In this document: in pieces, positions 15,889 through 23,604 of the stretch
Position numbering within the stretch: position 1 is the stretch's first letter
Layout: every line of letters begins with the position of its first letter
Source of the DNA: Streptomyces griseofuscus
GTDB taxonomy: Bacteria > Actinomycetota > Actinomycetes > Streptomycetales > Streptomycetaceae
Direction of reading: 5' to 3'
DNA: 64,000 nt
NCBI RefSeq assembly: GCF_014673495.1
Contig: NZ_CP051006.1
Span: forward strand, 7,749,001-7,813,000
The notes under the pieces: generated by a model
The model's input: the letters and a program-made list of their open reading frames with translations, nothing else
The model's database searches: none
What the model was told of the DNA's origin: nothing
Position numbers and translations under genes: made by a program

Positions 15889-16344
15889 CTACAGCGGGCT
15901 GCGGCGGCCCAGCGCGTACTGGTCCATCAGCTTGCCGCGGGTGGTCTCCAGGCGGTGCGCGAGGATCTCGGCCACCGAGCGCACCAGGGAGAGCCCGAGC
16001 AGCGGGTCCTCCACGCACAGCGCGAGTACCGAGGGCCCGTCGAACTCGTAGGCCCGTACGTTGCTGAAGGCCACCGAGCCGAAGTCCCACTGGTAGGGCG
16101 GGAAGAGCCAGGACCAGCCGAGCAGGTCGCCCGCGCCGAGCGTGGCCACGGTCACCCGCTGCCGCGAGGTGACCTGCTGGTCCAGATGGACCGCGCCCGA
16201 GCGGATCACCCAGAACCGGTCGGCCGTGCCGCCCGCCTCGAAGATGCGGGTGTCCTCCGCGAAGGACACCTCCTTGGCCAGCTCCATCAGGCGTTCACGC
16301 TGCGCCTGGGGCAGGGCGGTCAGCAGTTTTATCGCTTTGGTCAT
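15889..16344 (-). CDS. Stand-alone cyclic-nucleotide-binding domain protein (Crp/Fnr-like, no HTH)
   Basis: This 151-residue protein consists of a cNMP-binding beta-barrel (about residues 8-125; GGTADRFWVIRSGAVHLDQ, then TLGAGDLLGWSWLFPPY) followed by a helix, LAHRLETTRGKLMDQ, and ends before the helix-turn-helix of Crp proteins. It therefore probably senses a ligand or acts through a partner, not DNA binding. The usual RxA phosphate-binding motif of cAMP receptors is not seen. GAGGAG stands 8 bases before the ATG. A strong U-tract terminator lies about 150 bases upstream, isolating its transcription from the small gene beyond. Confidence 0.85.
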   Translation of the reverse strand: MTKAIKLLTALPQAQRERLMELAKEVSFAEDTRIFEAGGTADRFWVIRSGAVHLDQQVTSRQRVTVATLGAGDLLGWSWLFPPYQWDFGSVAFSNVRAYEFDGPSVLALCVEDPLLGLSLVRSVAEILAHRLETTRGKLMDQYALGRRSPL

Positions 16345-16491
16345 GGCGCGGGCTCCTCGCCGGCGACGATTCGGGTGCTGCGGTGCCTCTTCTGTGGGCG
16401 GGTACGTCGCGTACCCCCATTTCAGCCGCTGGCGGCGGGCAGGGCACCTCGAAGGAGGCGGATTTCTTCGGGGCGGCCGTCGTCCGGGCAG

Positions 16492-16529
16492 AAAAAAGCC
16501 CTGGCTGGACGGGGGAAGCCAGCCAGGGC
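16492..16529 (-). terminator. Rho-independent terminator with U tract
   Basis: On the minus strand an 11-bp perfect GC-rich stem (arms 16519-16529 and 16498-16508, 10-base loop) is followed by TTTTTT (16497-16492). This is a classical intrinsic terminator, uncommon in Streptomyces. It lies about 100 bases downstream of the small gene ending at 16628 and ahead of the cNMP-binding gene, or may end a separate small RNA from the relatively AT-rich segment 16560-16625. Confidence 0.8.
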
Positions 16530-16627
16530 CGCTGAGGGTGATGGGGCAGGCTCCGAGGCCCACGCCGCCATTACGTATGGATGAACGATAAACCATTCGG
16601 TGTCTGTTCTGGTAATCGGACACTGGT

Positions 16628-16885
16628 CTAGGTGACCCGTCTCACGCCGTCCCCCTCCGCCGCCGGGTGCTCCACCGGCCGCGCGCCCGGCCGCACGATC
16701 TCGTCCAGCACCCGCAGCACGGCCTCGTACGCCCTCGCGCTGGCGGCGGCGTCCCGGGCGCCGTCCGGCTCGGTCGCCGCGAGGTCTCGTGCGAGGTCCG
16801 CCCAGCGCGTCCGCTCCTCGGCCGCGCGGTCCCTGCCCCGTCGGATGCGCCGCAGCAGTTCGTCCGCGTCCACGACATCGGTCAT
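16628..16885 (-). CDS. Small hypothetical protein, helical
   Basis: An 85-residue hydrophilic protein with a high content of Arg, Ala and Glu that should be mostly alpha-helical (DELLRRIRRGRDRAAEERTRW, AASARAYEAVLRVLDEIV). No domain is recognised. The ATG at 16885 has no clear ribosome site and the frame stays open upstream to 17086, so the start is uncertain. It is divergent from the HATPase gene at 17010 and is followed by a strong intrinsic terminator, which supports real expression. Function unknown. Confidence 0.5.
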   Translation of the reverse strand: MTDVVDADELLRRIRRGRDRAAEERTRWADLARDLAATEPDGARDAAASARAYEAVLRVLDEIVRPGARPVEHPAAEGDGVRRVT

Positions 16886-17009
16886 GAGGCAGGGGTACCC
16901 CGTCCCGGCGCGGTGATGACTTCCGTACACACGGTGTTTGAGGGCGCCGCGGATGGTCAGCCGAAAGGGGAGAGAGCGCGACTTGGGCACCGTTTCAGGG
17001 AGGGAAGGG

Positions 17010-17426
17010 ATGCCGGAAACGTACTCCATATCCATCGACGAACCCCACTGCCGACCGCCGCGCCGCCCGGCCGACGCCCGCAGCACCGTACGACGTGTCG
17101 TCGCCGAACGCTGCCGGGACCGTCATCAGTCGCTCGGCCCCGGGGCCATGGACGACGCCCTCCTGGTCGCCTCCGAGCTGACCACCAACGCGATCGTGCA
17201 CGGCGGCGGCATCACCGGCTTCGACGTCGACGTCGACTCCGCCGGTGTCCGGGTCTCGGTGAGCGACCGCAGCACGGAACTCCCGGTCACGCGGACGACC
17301 CCGCCCGGCCCCTCCCAGCGCCACGGCCGGGGCTGGCCGATCGTCTGCCACCTCGCCCGCGATGTCCGGGTCAGCGAACTCCCCTGCGGCGGCAAGCGCA
17401 TCACGGCGGTGGTCCCGCTGGCGTGA
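17010..17426 (+). CDS. RsbW-like ATP-binding protein (HATPase)
   Basis: A 138-residue protein with one HATPase fold of the anti-sigma/serine kinase type: N box ELTTNAIVHG at about residues 55-64 and a C-terminal HGRGWPIVCHLARDVRV G-box region. Such proteins in Streptomyces bind SigB-type sigma factors or phosphorylate anti-anti-sigma proteins. The ATG follows GGGAGGGAAGGG closely. A SigB/F/G-type sigma gene starts 285 bases downstream on the same strand, so it is a candidate partner, although most such kinases lie directly next to their target. Cytosolic. Confidence 0.85.
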   Translation: MPETYSISIDEPHCRPPRRPADARSTVRRVVAERCRDRHQSLGPGAMDDALLVASELTTNAIVHGGGITGFDVDVDSAGVRVSVSDRSTELPVTRTTPPGPSQRHGRGWPIVCHLARDVRVSELPCGGKRITAVVPLA

Positions 17427-17512
17427 GCCCCCCGAGCATCCCCCACTTGTCGCCTCCGTTCCCCTCTGACCTCGGCTTTCACCTCGGTCACCGGATTCCT
17501 TGCGACAAGGGT

Positions 17513-17537
17513 GTTTGCCCACCGGGGCGGCGGGCAG
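17513..17537 (+). promoter_or_regulatory. Candidate SigB-class promoter for the 17.7-kb sigma gene
   Basis: GTTT (17513-17516), 15-base spacer and GGGCAG (17532-17537) resemble the SigB/SigH-type consensus GNNT-N14-16-GGGTAC with mismatches in the -10 part. It is the best such match I saw ahead of the sigma factor gene. Confidence 0.25.
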
Positions 17538-17589
17538 ACGGAATCTCGTGCTTCGGACCGGAGGCGCAAGCCCAGCGGGTAGATCGACC

Positions 17590-17617
17590 GCTGGGGCCCC
17601 CTCCGGCGGGCCCCAGC
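17590..17617 (+). terminator. Perfect 10-bp hairpin between HATPase and sigma genes
   Basis: GCTGGGGCCC (17590-17599) and GGGCCCCAGC (17608-17617) form a perfect stem with an 8-base loop. No U tract follows. It could terminate the upstream HATPase transcript or act in the leader of the sigma mRNA. Confidence 0.4.
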
Positions 17618-17711
17618 ATCCCCGCGGCGAACCCTGACAAGCACCGTTCGGGCCTCGACCGGGATCTCACTTCCGGCAGCGCCCAGACACCACGTTCAGG
17701 AGCGATTCCGC

Positions 17712-18551
17712 ATGCTGACCGACATGTCGACAGGCCGTTCCGGCACCCCCGACCCCGCCACCCAGACCTCGCGCCGGAGCCACGACGACGCCCCGGAGAC
17801 CGCGGAAATGTTCACCCGGCTCGCGGAACTGGACGAGGGTCCCGAGCGCGATTCCGTACGCGATGAACTGGTCGCCGCCTGGCTTCCCATGGCGCACCGC
17901 ATCGCCGGCCGGTTCCGCGACCGTGGCGAGTCCGTGGAGGATCTGCGCCAGGTGGCGGCGCTGGGTCTGGTGAAGGCCGTCGACCGCTACGACCCCTCGC
18001 GCGGCGCGTTCGAGAGCTACGCCGTGCCGACCATCACCGGCGAGGTCAAGCGCCACTTCCGGGACCGGATGTGGGCGCTGCGGGTGCCCCGCCGGGTACA
18101 GGAACTGCGCAACCGGGTGCGCGTGGCCCGCCGCGAGCTGACCCAGAACCCGGGCAGCGCCGAACCCACCAACGCCGCCCTCGCCGCCCACACGGGGCTC
18201 ACCGAGGAGGAGGTCGCCGCGGGCCTGGAGGCGCTGGAGAGCTTCAGCACGCTGTCGCTGGACGCCGAACTGGCCAGCGGCGACGACGGCTACAGCCTCG
18301 CCGACACCCTCGGCGCCGCCGACACCTCGTACGACGTCGTGGTCGACCGGGAGGCCGCGAAGGAGGGCCTGCGGCGGCTGCCCGAGCGCGAACGGGCCAT
18401 CCTCTACATGCGCTTCTTCGAGGACATGACGCAGAGCCGCATCGCCGATCAGCTGGGCATCTCCCAGATGCATGTCTCCCGGCTGATCAGCCGCAGCTGC
18501 GCCCGCGTCCGCGACGAGGCGGTGGGCCGCCGCCCCGGCGGCGCCGCGTGA
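17712..18551 (+). CDS. SigB/F/G-family RNA polymerase sigma factor
   Basis: The 279-residue sigma factor has region 2 (MAHRIAGRFRDRGESVEDLRQVAALGLVKAVDRYDP, about residues 60-95, core binding and -10 recognition), region 3 (PTNAALAAHTGLTEEEV) and region 4 helix-turn-helix (MTQSRIADQLGISQMHVSRLI). The extended N-terminus of about 35 residues is hydrophilic. Members direct stress and developmental genes and are held by RsbW-like anti-sigma proteins. AGGAG lies 10 bases before the chosen ATG; ATG at 17724 is an alternative. It is close in sequence to the second sigma gene at 36.4 kb. Confidence 0.94.
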   Translation: MLTDMSTGRSGTPDPATQTSRRSHDDAPETAEMFTRLAELDEGPERDSVRDELVAAWLPMAHRIAGRFRDRGESVEDLRQVAALGLVKAVDRYDPSRGAFESYAVPTITGEVKRHFRDRMWALRVPRRVQELRNRVRVARRELTQNPGSAEPTNAALAAHTGLTEEEVAAGLEALESFSTLSLDAELASGDDGYSLADTLGAADTSYDVVVDREAAKEGLRRLPERERAILYMRFFEDMTQSRIADQLGISQMHVSRLISRSCARVRDEAVGRRPGGAA

Positions 18552-18624
18552 ACGCTCGCCGCGTCCGCCGGGCCATCGTCCACCGCGTCGGCGTCCGCGG
18601 CGTCCACGTCCGCCGGCCGACCCC

Positions 18625-20967
18625 TCACCGCTGCTTCTTCGCCGGCGCTGCCTCCGGCCGCAGCCCGAGCGGGCGGGCGAGACCCGAGACCGCCTCGTCG
18701 AGACGTTGCAGATGCCGCAGCACCCGGTCGGTGACCCGGCCGTAGCGCGGGGTGCGCAGGGTTCCCGGCTCCAGCATCGAGGCGATGCTGGGGCCGGTCT
18801 CGATCTCCCCCTCCGCGCGCGGGTCCGCCACGTGCGCGGCGATCGTCTCGATGTTCCGCACGATCCGCGCGCCCGCCCCGCGCAGCCGGGGATCCGCCGC
18901 GATCGAGGGGTGCGTGGGCAGCAGCTCCGCCGTCGCCGCGAGGGACCGCCCGTGGTACGCGCAGGTCTCCAGCAGCGCCACCACATAGCGGGCGGTGTTG
19001 CGGCGGGCCCGCATCGGGGTGATGGGATGCGTCAGCGGCTGGGTGGCGGAGCGCAGATCGGCCAGCGCCTGGTCCAACTCCCGCGCCCGCTCCACCAGAT
19101 CGCCGCCGAAGCCGCCGCTGAGCTGGTCGACCGCTGCCCGGGTGACCTCGGCGAGGCGGTCGAGAACCGTGACCAGCAGCTCGTTCGTACGGCGGTCGGT
19201 GTGGATCGGCAGCACCACCGCGGCCGCGATCACCCCGCAGGCCGCGCCCAGCGCCGTCTCCTCGATCCGCAGCACCAGCACGGCCGCGGTGTACGTGTTG
19301 AGCAGCGTGTACAGCAGTCCCAGCGCGGCCGTCACGAAGAACGACATCAGCGTGTACGACAGCGGCGCGGTGTAGAACATCGCGAACACCAGCAGCAGCA
19401 CCAGCGCGAACGCCGTCCAGGTGTGGTGTCCCACCAGACCGGCGAGCCCGATACCGGCGATCACACCGAGCACCGTGCCGAGGAGCCGCCGGTAGCCCTT
19501 GACCAGGATCTCCCCGGTGGACGCGGTGTTGATGAACACGATCCAGCAGGTCAGCACCGCCCAGTACCAGCGCTGGCTGGACAGCAGCTCGCCGCCGAGG
19601 ATGGCCAGCGAGGAGCCGACGGCGATCTGCACGGCGGCCCGGGTGGTGGGCCGGCGCAGCCCGCCCGGCTCCGTGTCCTTGGGCTCGGTCTCCTCGCTGA
19701 CCTCGATCGCGGCGTCCTCCGCGTCCAGCTCCTCGCGCGAGCGGGCGGTGGCGGGGGAGTCCTCGGACTCGTCCTGCGGCCCGTCGAGCGCGAGCCGCAG
19801 GCCCAGCGCGGCGCGCGCCGTCTCACCGAGACCGCGGAAGACGTCCTGCACGGCCGGGGCGGCCTGCGGCAGGTTCTCCTCCTCGCGATAGCCGAGCAGC
19901 CGGTTGCGCACATGCGCGAGCGCGGTGCCCGCGGCCTCGCCCGCCGGGCGCAGCGCCAGCAGCCGCAGCGCCTTGAGGTCCCGGCGCAGTTCGGCCCTGG
20001 CCTCGTCGCGCACCGGCAGCTCGCCGCCCGAGGGCAGCGGGGCACCCGGCAGATGCAGGGTGAGGGTGTCGGTGCGCTCGGCACTGCGCGCCGTGAGCAG
20101 CAGCAGTCCGAGCCGCTCGGCGGCGACCTCCGCGTCCGCGATCCGGCGCTGGAGCAGCCGGGCCACCGCCTCGTCGGAGGTGCCGTCCTCCAGCCGGCCC
20201 TGGATCAAAAGCGCCGTCTCGTGCAGGCGCGCGGTGCCGGTGCGCAGCTCCTCCAGCACCTTCTCCACGTCCTCGGGCCCCGCGTCCAGCAGCTCGATCT
20301 GGGTGTCGATCAGCTGCGCGAGCCGGGCCCGGAACGCCTGCCGCAGCCGGTCCAGGGTGCCCGCCGGCGTCTGCGGCAGCAGCACGAACCGGGCCAGGGC
20401 GGCACAGCCGAACGCGACCGCAACGACGCCGTACAGCTTCGGCAGCAGGGCCGGGGTCGCGTGTACGAACAGGGAGAGGAAGTACGTCTGGAAGCCGATC
20501 AGCCCGAGTGCGTGGCCGCGGTCCCCGAACCGCCGGCTGTAGACCGCGCTGAACATGAGCGCGACGAAGAACAGGTCACCCGCGACGACGTACTGGCTCA
20601 GCAGGGTCCCCAGGGTGACCGAGACGAGCGCCACCGGCAGGCCGATGGCGAGGGTGAGGGCCTGCTGGTGGCGTTGCTTCTCGCGGATCGCGAACGTCGC
20701 GACCATCGCCGCGATCGCCCCGGCGACCAGCAGGGGCACCGGGGCGCCCAGCGCGGCGAGCACGGCGAGGGTCAGCGCGATCGAGACGACCGTGCGCAGC
20801 CCCGCGGTGAGCCTGAGCAGTCCGGGATCCCATGCCGCGACCCGGTCCCATATCCTTACCCGCCCCGACCGTCCCGCTGCCCTCACGCCGCCGCGCTCTC
20901 CCGTCCGTGCACCCGTGCCAGAAATCGATCTTTGCTCCAGCATCGCACGTGAGTCCGGTCTATCCAT
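18625..20967 (-). CDS. FUSC-family membrane protein (aromatic acid exporter-like)
   Basis: A large membrane protein of 780 residues with two hydrophobic blocks (about residues 45-185 and 435-590), each with several helices, separated by a soluble helical and acidic region (EDAAIEVSEETEPKDTEP). This duplicated layout is that of the fusaric-acid-resistance/YccS family of efflux proteins. The start at 20967 has GAGGG closely upstream. A more upstream GTG at 20994 is rejected because it lies within the hairpin that ends the ndh-like transcript. The exported compound is unknown. Confidence 0.85.
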   Translation of the reverse strand: MDRPDSRAMLEQRSISGTGARTGERGGVRAAGRSGRVRIWDRVAAWDPGLLRLTAGLRTVVSIALTLAVLAALGAPVPLLVAGAIAAMVATFAIREKQRHQQALTLAIGLPVALVSVTLGTLLSQYVVAGDLFFVALMFSAVYSRRFGDRGHALGLIGFQTYFLSLFVHATPALLPKLYGVVAVAFGCAALARFVLLPQTPAGTLDRLRQAFRARLAQLIDTQIELLDAGPEDVEKVLEELRTGTARLHETALLIQGRLEDGTSDEAVARLLQRRIADAEVAAERLGLLLLTARSAERTDTLTLHLPGAPLPSGGELPVRDEARAELRRDLKALRLLALRPAGEAAGTALAHVRNRLLGYREEENLPQAAPAVQDVFRGLGETARAALGLRLALDGPQDESEDSPATARSREELDAEDAAIEVSEETEPKDTEPGGLRRPTTRAAVQIAVGSSLAILGGELLSSQRWYWAVLTCWIVFINTASTGEILVKGYRRLLGTVLGVIAGIGLAGLVGHHTWTAFALVLLLVFAMFYTAPLSYTLMSFFVTAALGLLYTLLNTYTAAVLVLRIEETALGAACGVIAAAVVLPIHTDRRTNELLVTVLDRLAEVTRAAVDQLSGGFGGDLVERARELDQALADLRSATQPLTHPITPMRARRNTARYVVALLETCAYHGRSLAATAELLPTHPSIAADPRLRGAGARIVRNIETIAAHVADPRAEGEIETGPSIASMLEPGTLRTPRYGRVTDRVLRHLQRLDEAVSGLARPLGLRPEAAPAKKQR

Positions 20968-20981
20968 CCGCCCTCGGCCAA

Positions 20982-21014
20982 GGCCGCCGATCACATGTGC
21001 ACTGATCGGCGGCC
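20982..21014 (-). terminator. Perfect 12-bp hairpin downstream of NADH dehydrogenase gene
   Basis: GGCCGCCGATCA (20982-20993) and TGATCGGCGGCC (21003-21014) form a perfect 12-bp stem with a 9-base loop, beginning 20 bases beyond the stop of the minus-strand dehydrogenase. No U tract is present, as is usual for high-GC actinobacterial terminators. It separates this gene from the FUSC gene. Confidence 0.75.
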
Positions 21015-21033
21015 CTCGGTGATCCGGGTCACG

Positions 21034-22407
21034 TCAGGGGCTGTTGACGCCGCCCTCCGCGCGGGCCCGTACCTGCTCCGGCGTCAGATACGAGTCCGTG
21101 AACTCGAAGTCCTTCAGCCGGGCGGGCTTGCGGGCCTGGAAACCGGTGCGTACGAAGTCGTCCCCGGCCAGCGCGTTCAGCGTCCAGTTGGTCATCACCC
21201 GGGCCTTGGCCACGCCCGTGCGCAGCGCCGACCAGTGGTAGCCGCGGGCCACCGCCTGCGCCGCCATCCCGCGCAGCTCGATACCGAGCGGCTTGGACAC
21301 CGCGTCCTTGCCGCCGAGGTCCACGACCAGGCCCAGATCCTTGTGGCGGTACGGCTGGAGGGGCTCGCCGCGCAGGGTCGCGATGACGTTCTCGGCGACC
21401 CGCTTGCCCTGGCGCGAGGCGTGCTGCGCGGTCGGCGGGCAGATCGCGCCCTCCTGGCCCTTGGCGAGATCGGGCACGGCGGCCGAGTCGCCGAGCGCGA
21501 ACACCCCGTCCTGCCCCGGCACGGTCAGCTCGGGATCGACGGCGAGCCGGCCGCGGACCGTCTCCGCGCCCAGCGTGGCGATCAGCGGACTGGCCACCAC
21601 ACCCGCGGTCCAGATCAGGGTGTGCGTCGGCACCACCCGGCCGTCCGTGAAGGTGACCTCCTCCGCACCGGCCTTCTCGATCGACACCCCGAGGGACACA
21701 TCGATGCCGCGCCGCCGCAGGATCTCCTGCGCGCTGCGGCCCAGCTTCTCGCCCAGCTCGGGCATCAGCTTGGGCGCGATGTCGATCAGATGCCAGCGGA
21801 TCAGCCCGGGGTCCAGACGCGGATAGCGCCGTACCGCGGCGTGTGTGAGCCGCTGGAGGCAGGCGGCGGTCTCGGTGCCGGCGTAGCCGCCGCCGACCAC
21901 CACGAACTGGAGCCGCGCGGCCCGCTCGGCCGGGTCGTCGCTGGCGTCGGCGAGGTCCAGCTGGGAGATGACGTGGTCGCGGATGTACGCCGCCTCGGCG
22001 AGCGTCTTCATGCCGAAGGCGTGCTCGGTCAGGCCCGGGATGTCGAAGGTGCGGGTCACGCTGCCCGGGGCCAGCACGATGTAGTCGTACGGCTCATTGA
22101 CGATCTTGTCTGTGATGGTGCGTACGACACAGACCTTGGCTTTCAGGTCCACGCCGATCGCGCCGCCCGGCAGGATCCGGGTGCGGTACCGCCTGCTGCG
22201 GCGCAAGGAGAGCGCGATCGACTGCGGTGTCAGCACACCGGAGGCGACCTGGGGCAGCAGCGGCAGATAGAGCTGGTAGGAGACGGGCGTCACCAGGGTG
22301 ACGTCGGCCTCGTCGGGGGCGAGTTTCCGCTCCAGACGGCGGACGCACTCGACTCCGGCGAAGCCTGCGCCGACCACCAGAATCCTGGGTCGTGTCACGG
22401 TGTCCAT
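21034..22407 (-). CDS. Type II NADH dehydrogenase (NAD(P)/FAD-dependent oxidoreductase)
   Basis: The 457-residue flavoprotein has the N-terminal FAD fold ILVVGAGFAGVECVRRL, a second dinucleotide fold FVVVGGGYAGTETAACL at about residues 168-184 for NAD(H), and the C-terminal FAD contact GVFALGDSAAVPD. The quinone-site region contains CPPTAQHASRQG, typical of NDH-2 enzymes. It passes electrons from NADH to menaquinone at the inner face of the membrane without pumping protons. GGAAAGGG directly precedes the ATG. A 12-bp hairpin ends the transcript. Streptomyces usually has several NDH-2 copies; which one this is cannot be told. Confidence 0.92.
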   Translation of the reverse strand: MDTVTRPRILVVGAGFAGVECVRRLERKLAPDEADVTLVTPVSYQLYLPLLPQVASGVLTPQSIALSLRRSRRYRTRILPGGAIGVDLKAKVCVVRTITDKIVNEPYDYIVLAPGSVTRTFDIPGLTEHAFGMKTLAEAAYIRDHVISQLDLADASDDPAERAARLQFVVVGGGYAGTETAACLQRLTHAAVRRYPRLDPGLIRWHLIDIAPKLMPELGEKLGRSAQEILRRRGIDVSLGVSIEKAGAEEVTFTDGRVVPTHTLIWTAGVVASPLIATLGAETVRGRLAVDPELTVPGQDGVFALGDSAAVPDLAKGQEGAICPPTAQHASRQGKRVAENVIATLRGEPLQPYRHKDLGLVVDLGGKDAVSKPLGIELRGMAAQAVARGYHWSALRTGVAKARVMTNWTLNALAGDDFVRTGFQARKPARLKDFEFTDSYLTPEQVRARAEGGVNSP

Positions 22408-22532
22408 CCCTTTCCGCGGTTCCGGGCGGTGGTCCGACTCGACGCCGTTCGCCTACCCCGGAGCGCTGCGCACCAACTCCGATACCACCGCGACCCGGGC
22501 CGCTGCGCCAGTCGGGTGCGGCACGCGGTGGA

Positions 22533-22555
22533 GTAACCGGTTCACGCCGGGTTAC
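22533..22555 (-). terminator. Short hairpin downstream of HATPase gene
   Basis: GTAACCGG (22533-22540) and CCGGGTTAC (22547-22555) pair with one bulged base and a 6-base loop, starting 14 bases after the stop of the minus-strand HATPase gene. It could end that transcript before the NADH dehydrogenase gene. Confidence 0.35.
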
Positions 22556-22568
22556 ACCTCGCGGGCCC

Positions 22569-23003
22569 TCACCAGGGCAGGAACACATGGATGTCCTTGC
22601 CCTCGTCGTGCACCACCACACTGACCTGGCTGCACAGCGTGTGCACCAGATGCCAGCCGATGCCACCGCCGCCCGTGCGCGGATGGAAGGGCCGGGGCTC
22701 CGGCCTGGTGGTGCTGGAGTCGCGCATCGTCACGTGCACCCCGTCGAAGGTGCGCCGCATCCGCAGGTCGAACGGGCCGGGCGCGTACTGGATGACGTTC
22801 GCCGCCAGCTCGGTCACCACCAGCAGGATGTCGTCCCAGTACTCGTGCTCGCCGGGCGGCGCGACCCGGGCCAGGGCGCCCAGGAAGTCCTCCGCGGCGA
22901 GCCGCGCCTCCGTGACGTTGCGCAGCTCACCCGCGAAGGAGAACTCACGCTCGTACGTCTCCTCCGAAGGCGGTGTCTCGTCCCCACGCGGCTCCGTCGT
23001 CAT
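22569..23003 (-). CDS. RsbW-like ATP-binding protein (HATPase)
   Basis: A 144-residue HATPase of the anti-sigma/serine-kinase group: N box VVTELAANVIQYAPG at about residues 63-77 and G-region GGGIGWHLVHTLCSQVSV near 110-128. It begins with a short charged segment. The start at 23003 is chosen over upstream in-frame starts because a GGGGGA stretch lies 8-13 bases before it and because the conserved domain begins soon after. It is a second stand-alone regulatory kinase close to a SigB-type sigma gene. Its target is not identifiable from sequence. Confidence 0.85.
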   Translation of the reverse strand: MTTEPRGDETPPSEETYEREFSFAGELRNVTEARLAAEDFLGALARVAPPGEHEYWDDILLVVTELAANVIQYAPGPFDLRMRRTFDGVHVTMRDSSTTRPEPRPFHPRTGGGGIGWHLVHTLCSQVSVVVHDEGKDIHVFLPW

Positions 23004-23301
23004 CTCCGCATCCCCCGGCCTCGGCCACGAGGGGCTCCTGTGCTGCCCCTGCGGCCAGGACGGTCGTCGTCGCTGATCTCTCGCTGCGCTGCGGGTTCCC
23101 ACAGCCGGGCCGGATATCCGTCCGACTGATCGCCTCCTGGCACGGCCTCACCGGCTGCGAGCAGCCCGTCGCGCGGCGCGAACGGCTCCGCAGGACACCG
23201 TAGACCCTGGGACACCCGGTGCGGCACACCGCCCTGTCGGCCCGCTTCGGCGGCCCGCGGAAAGACCGGTGAGGTGGGCGCCCGCGGGGGACTCGGGGGA
23301 C

Positions 23302-23547
23302 ATGAGTCCTGACATGAGCCATGTGAGCCCCGACCCGGAACCCGAGAGCACCACCGGACTCGAACCCGGCGGCTCGGTGCCGCCCGGCGAGACCCCGCCC
23401 GCGGAGAGCAGCATGCCCCAGGCCGCGGTCCGCGAGCCGGGCGCGACACAGCGCGGCTGGGGGAAGGCGCCGCTGGCGCTGATCCTGGTCCTCGTGGTGC
23501 TGTTCGCCGCGTTCTTCCTGGTGTACGCCCTGGTCCTGATCCACTGA
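23302..23547 (+). CDS. DUF6480-type small membrane protein
   Basis: An 81-residue protein with an acidic, proline-rich N-terminal half containing TTGLEPGGSVPPGETPPAESS and a single C-terminal transmembrane helix (about residues 57-79, ending at the C-terminus). The pattern matches the DUF6480 family, found widely in Streptomyces. It is probably tail-anchored in the cytoplasmic membrane. ATG at 23302 lies just after a G-rich ribosome-site-like stretch; ATG at 23314 is an alternative. Function unknown. Confidence 0.8.
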   Translation: MSPDMSHVSPDPEPESTTGLEPGGSVPPGETPPAESSMPQAAVREPGATQRGWGKAPLALILVLVVLFAAFFLVYALVLIH

Positions 23548-23604
23548 CCGCCCCGACCCCATCGACAGCCCGGCATCGACAGCCGGCTCGGTGGGCCGGA
23601 CGGA

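Noticed and set aside
18706..20952. Open frame of 748 codons on the plus strand opposite the FUSC gene
   Set aside because: Its translation is rich in Arg, Gln, His and Gly without domains; it is the antisense shadow of a well-formed membrane protein in GC-rich DNA.
20968..20994. GTG at 20994 as FUSC start
   Set aside because: It lies inside the 12-bp hairpin that follows the dehydrogenase gene; ATG at 20967 has a ribosome site.
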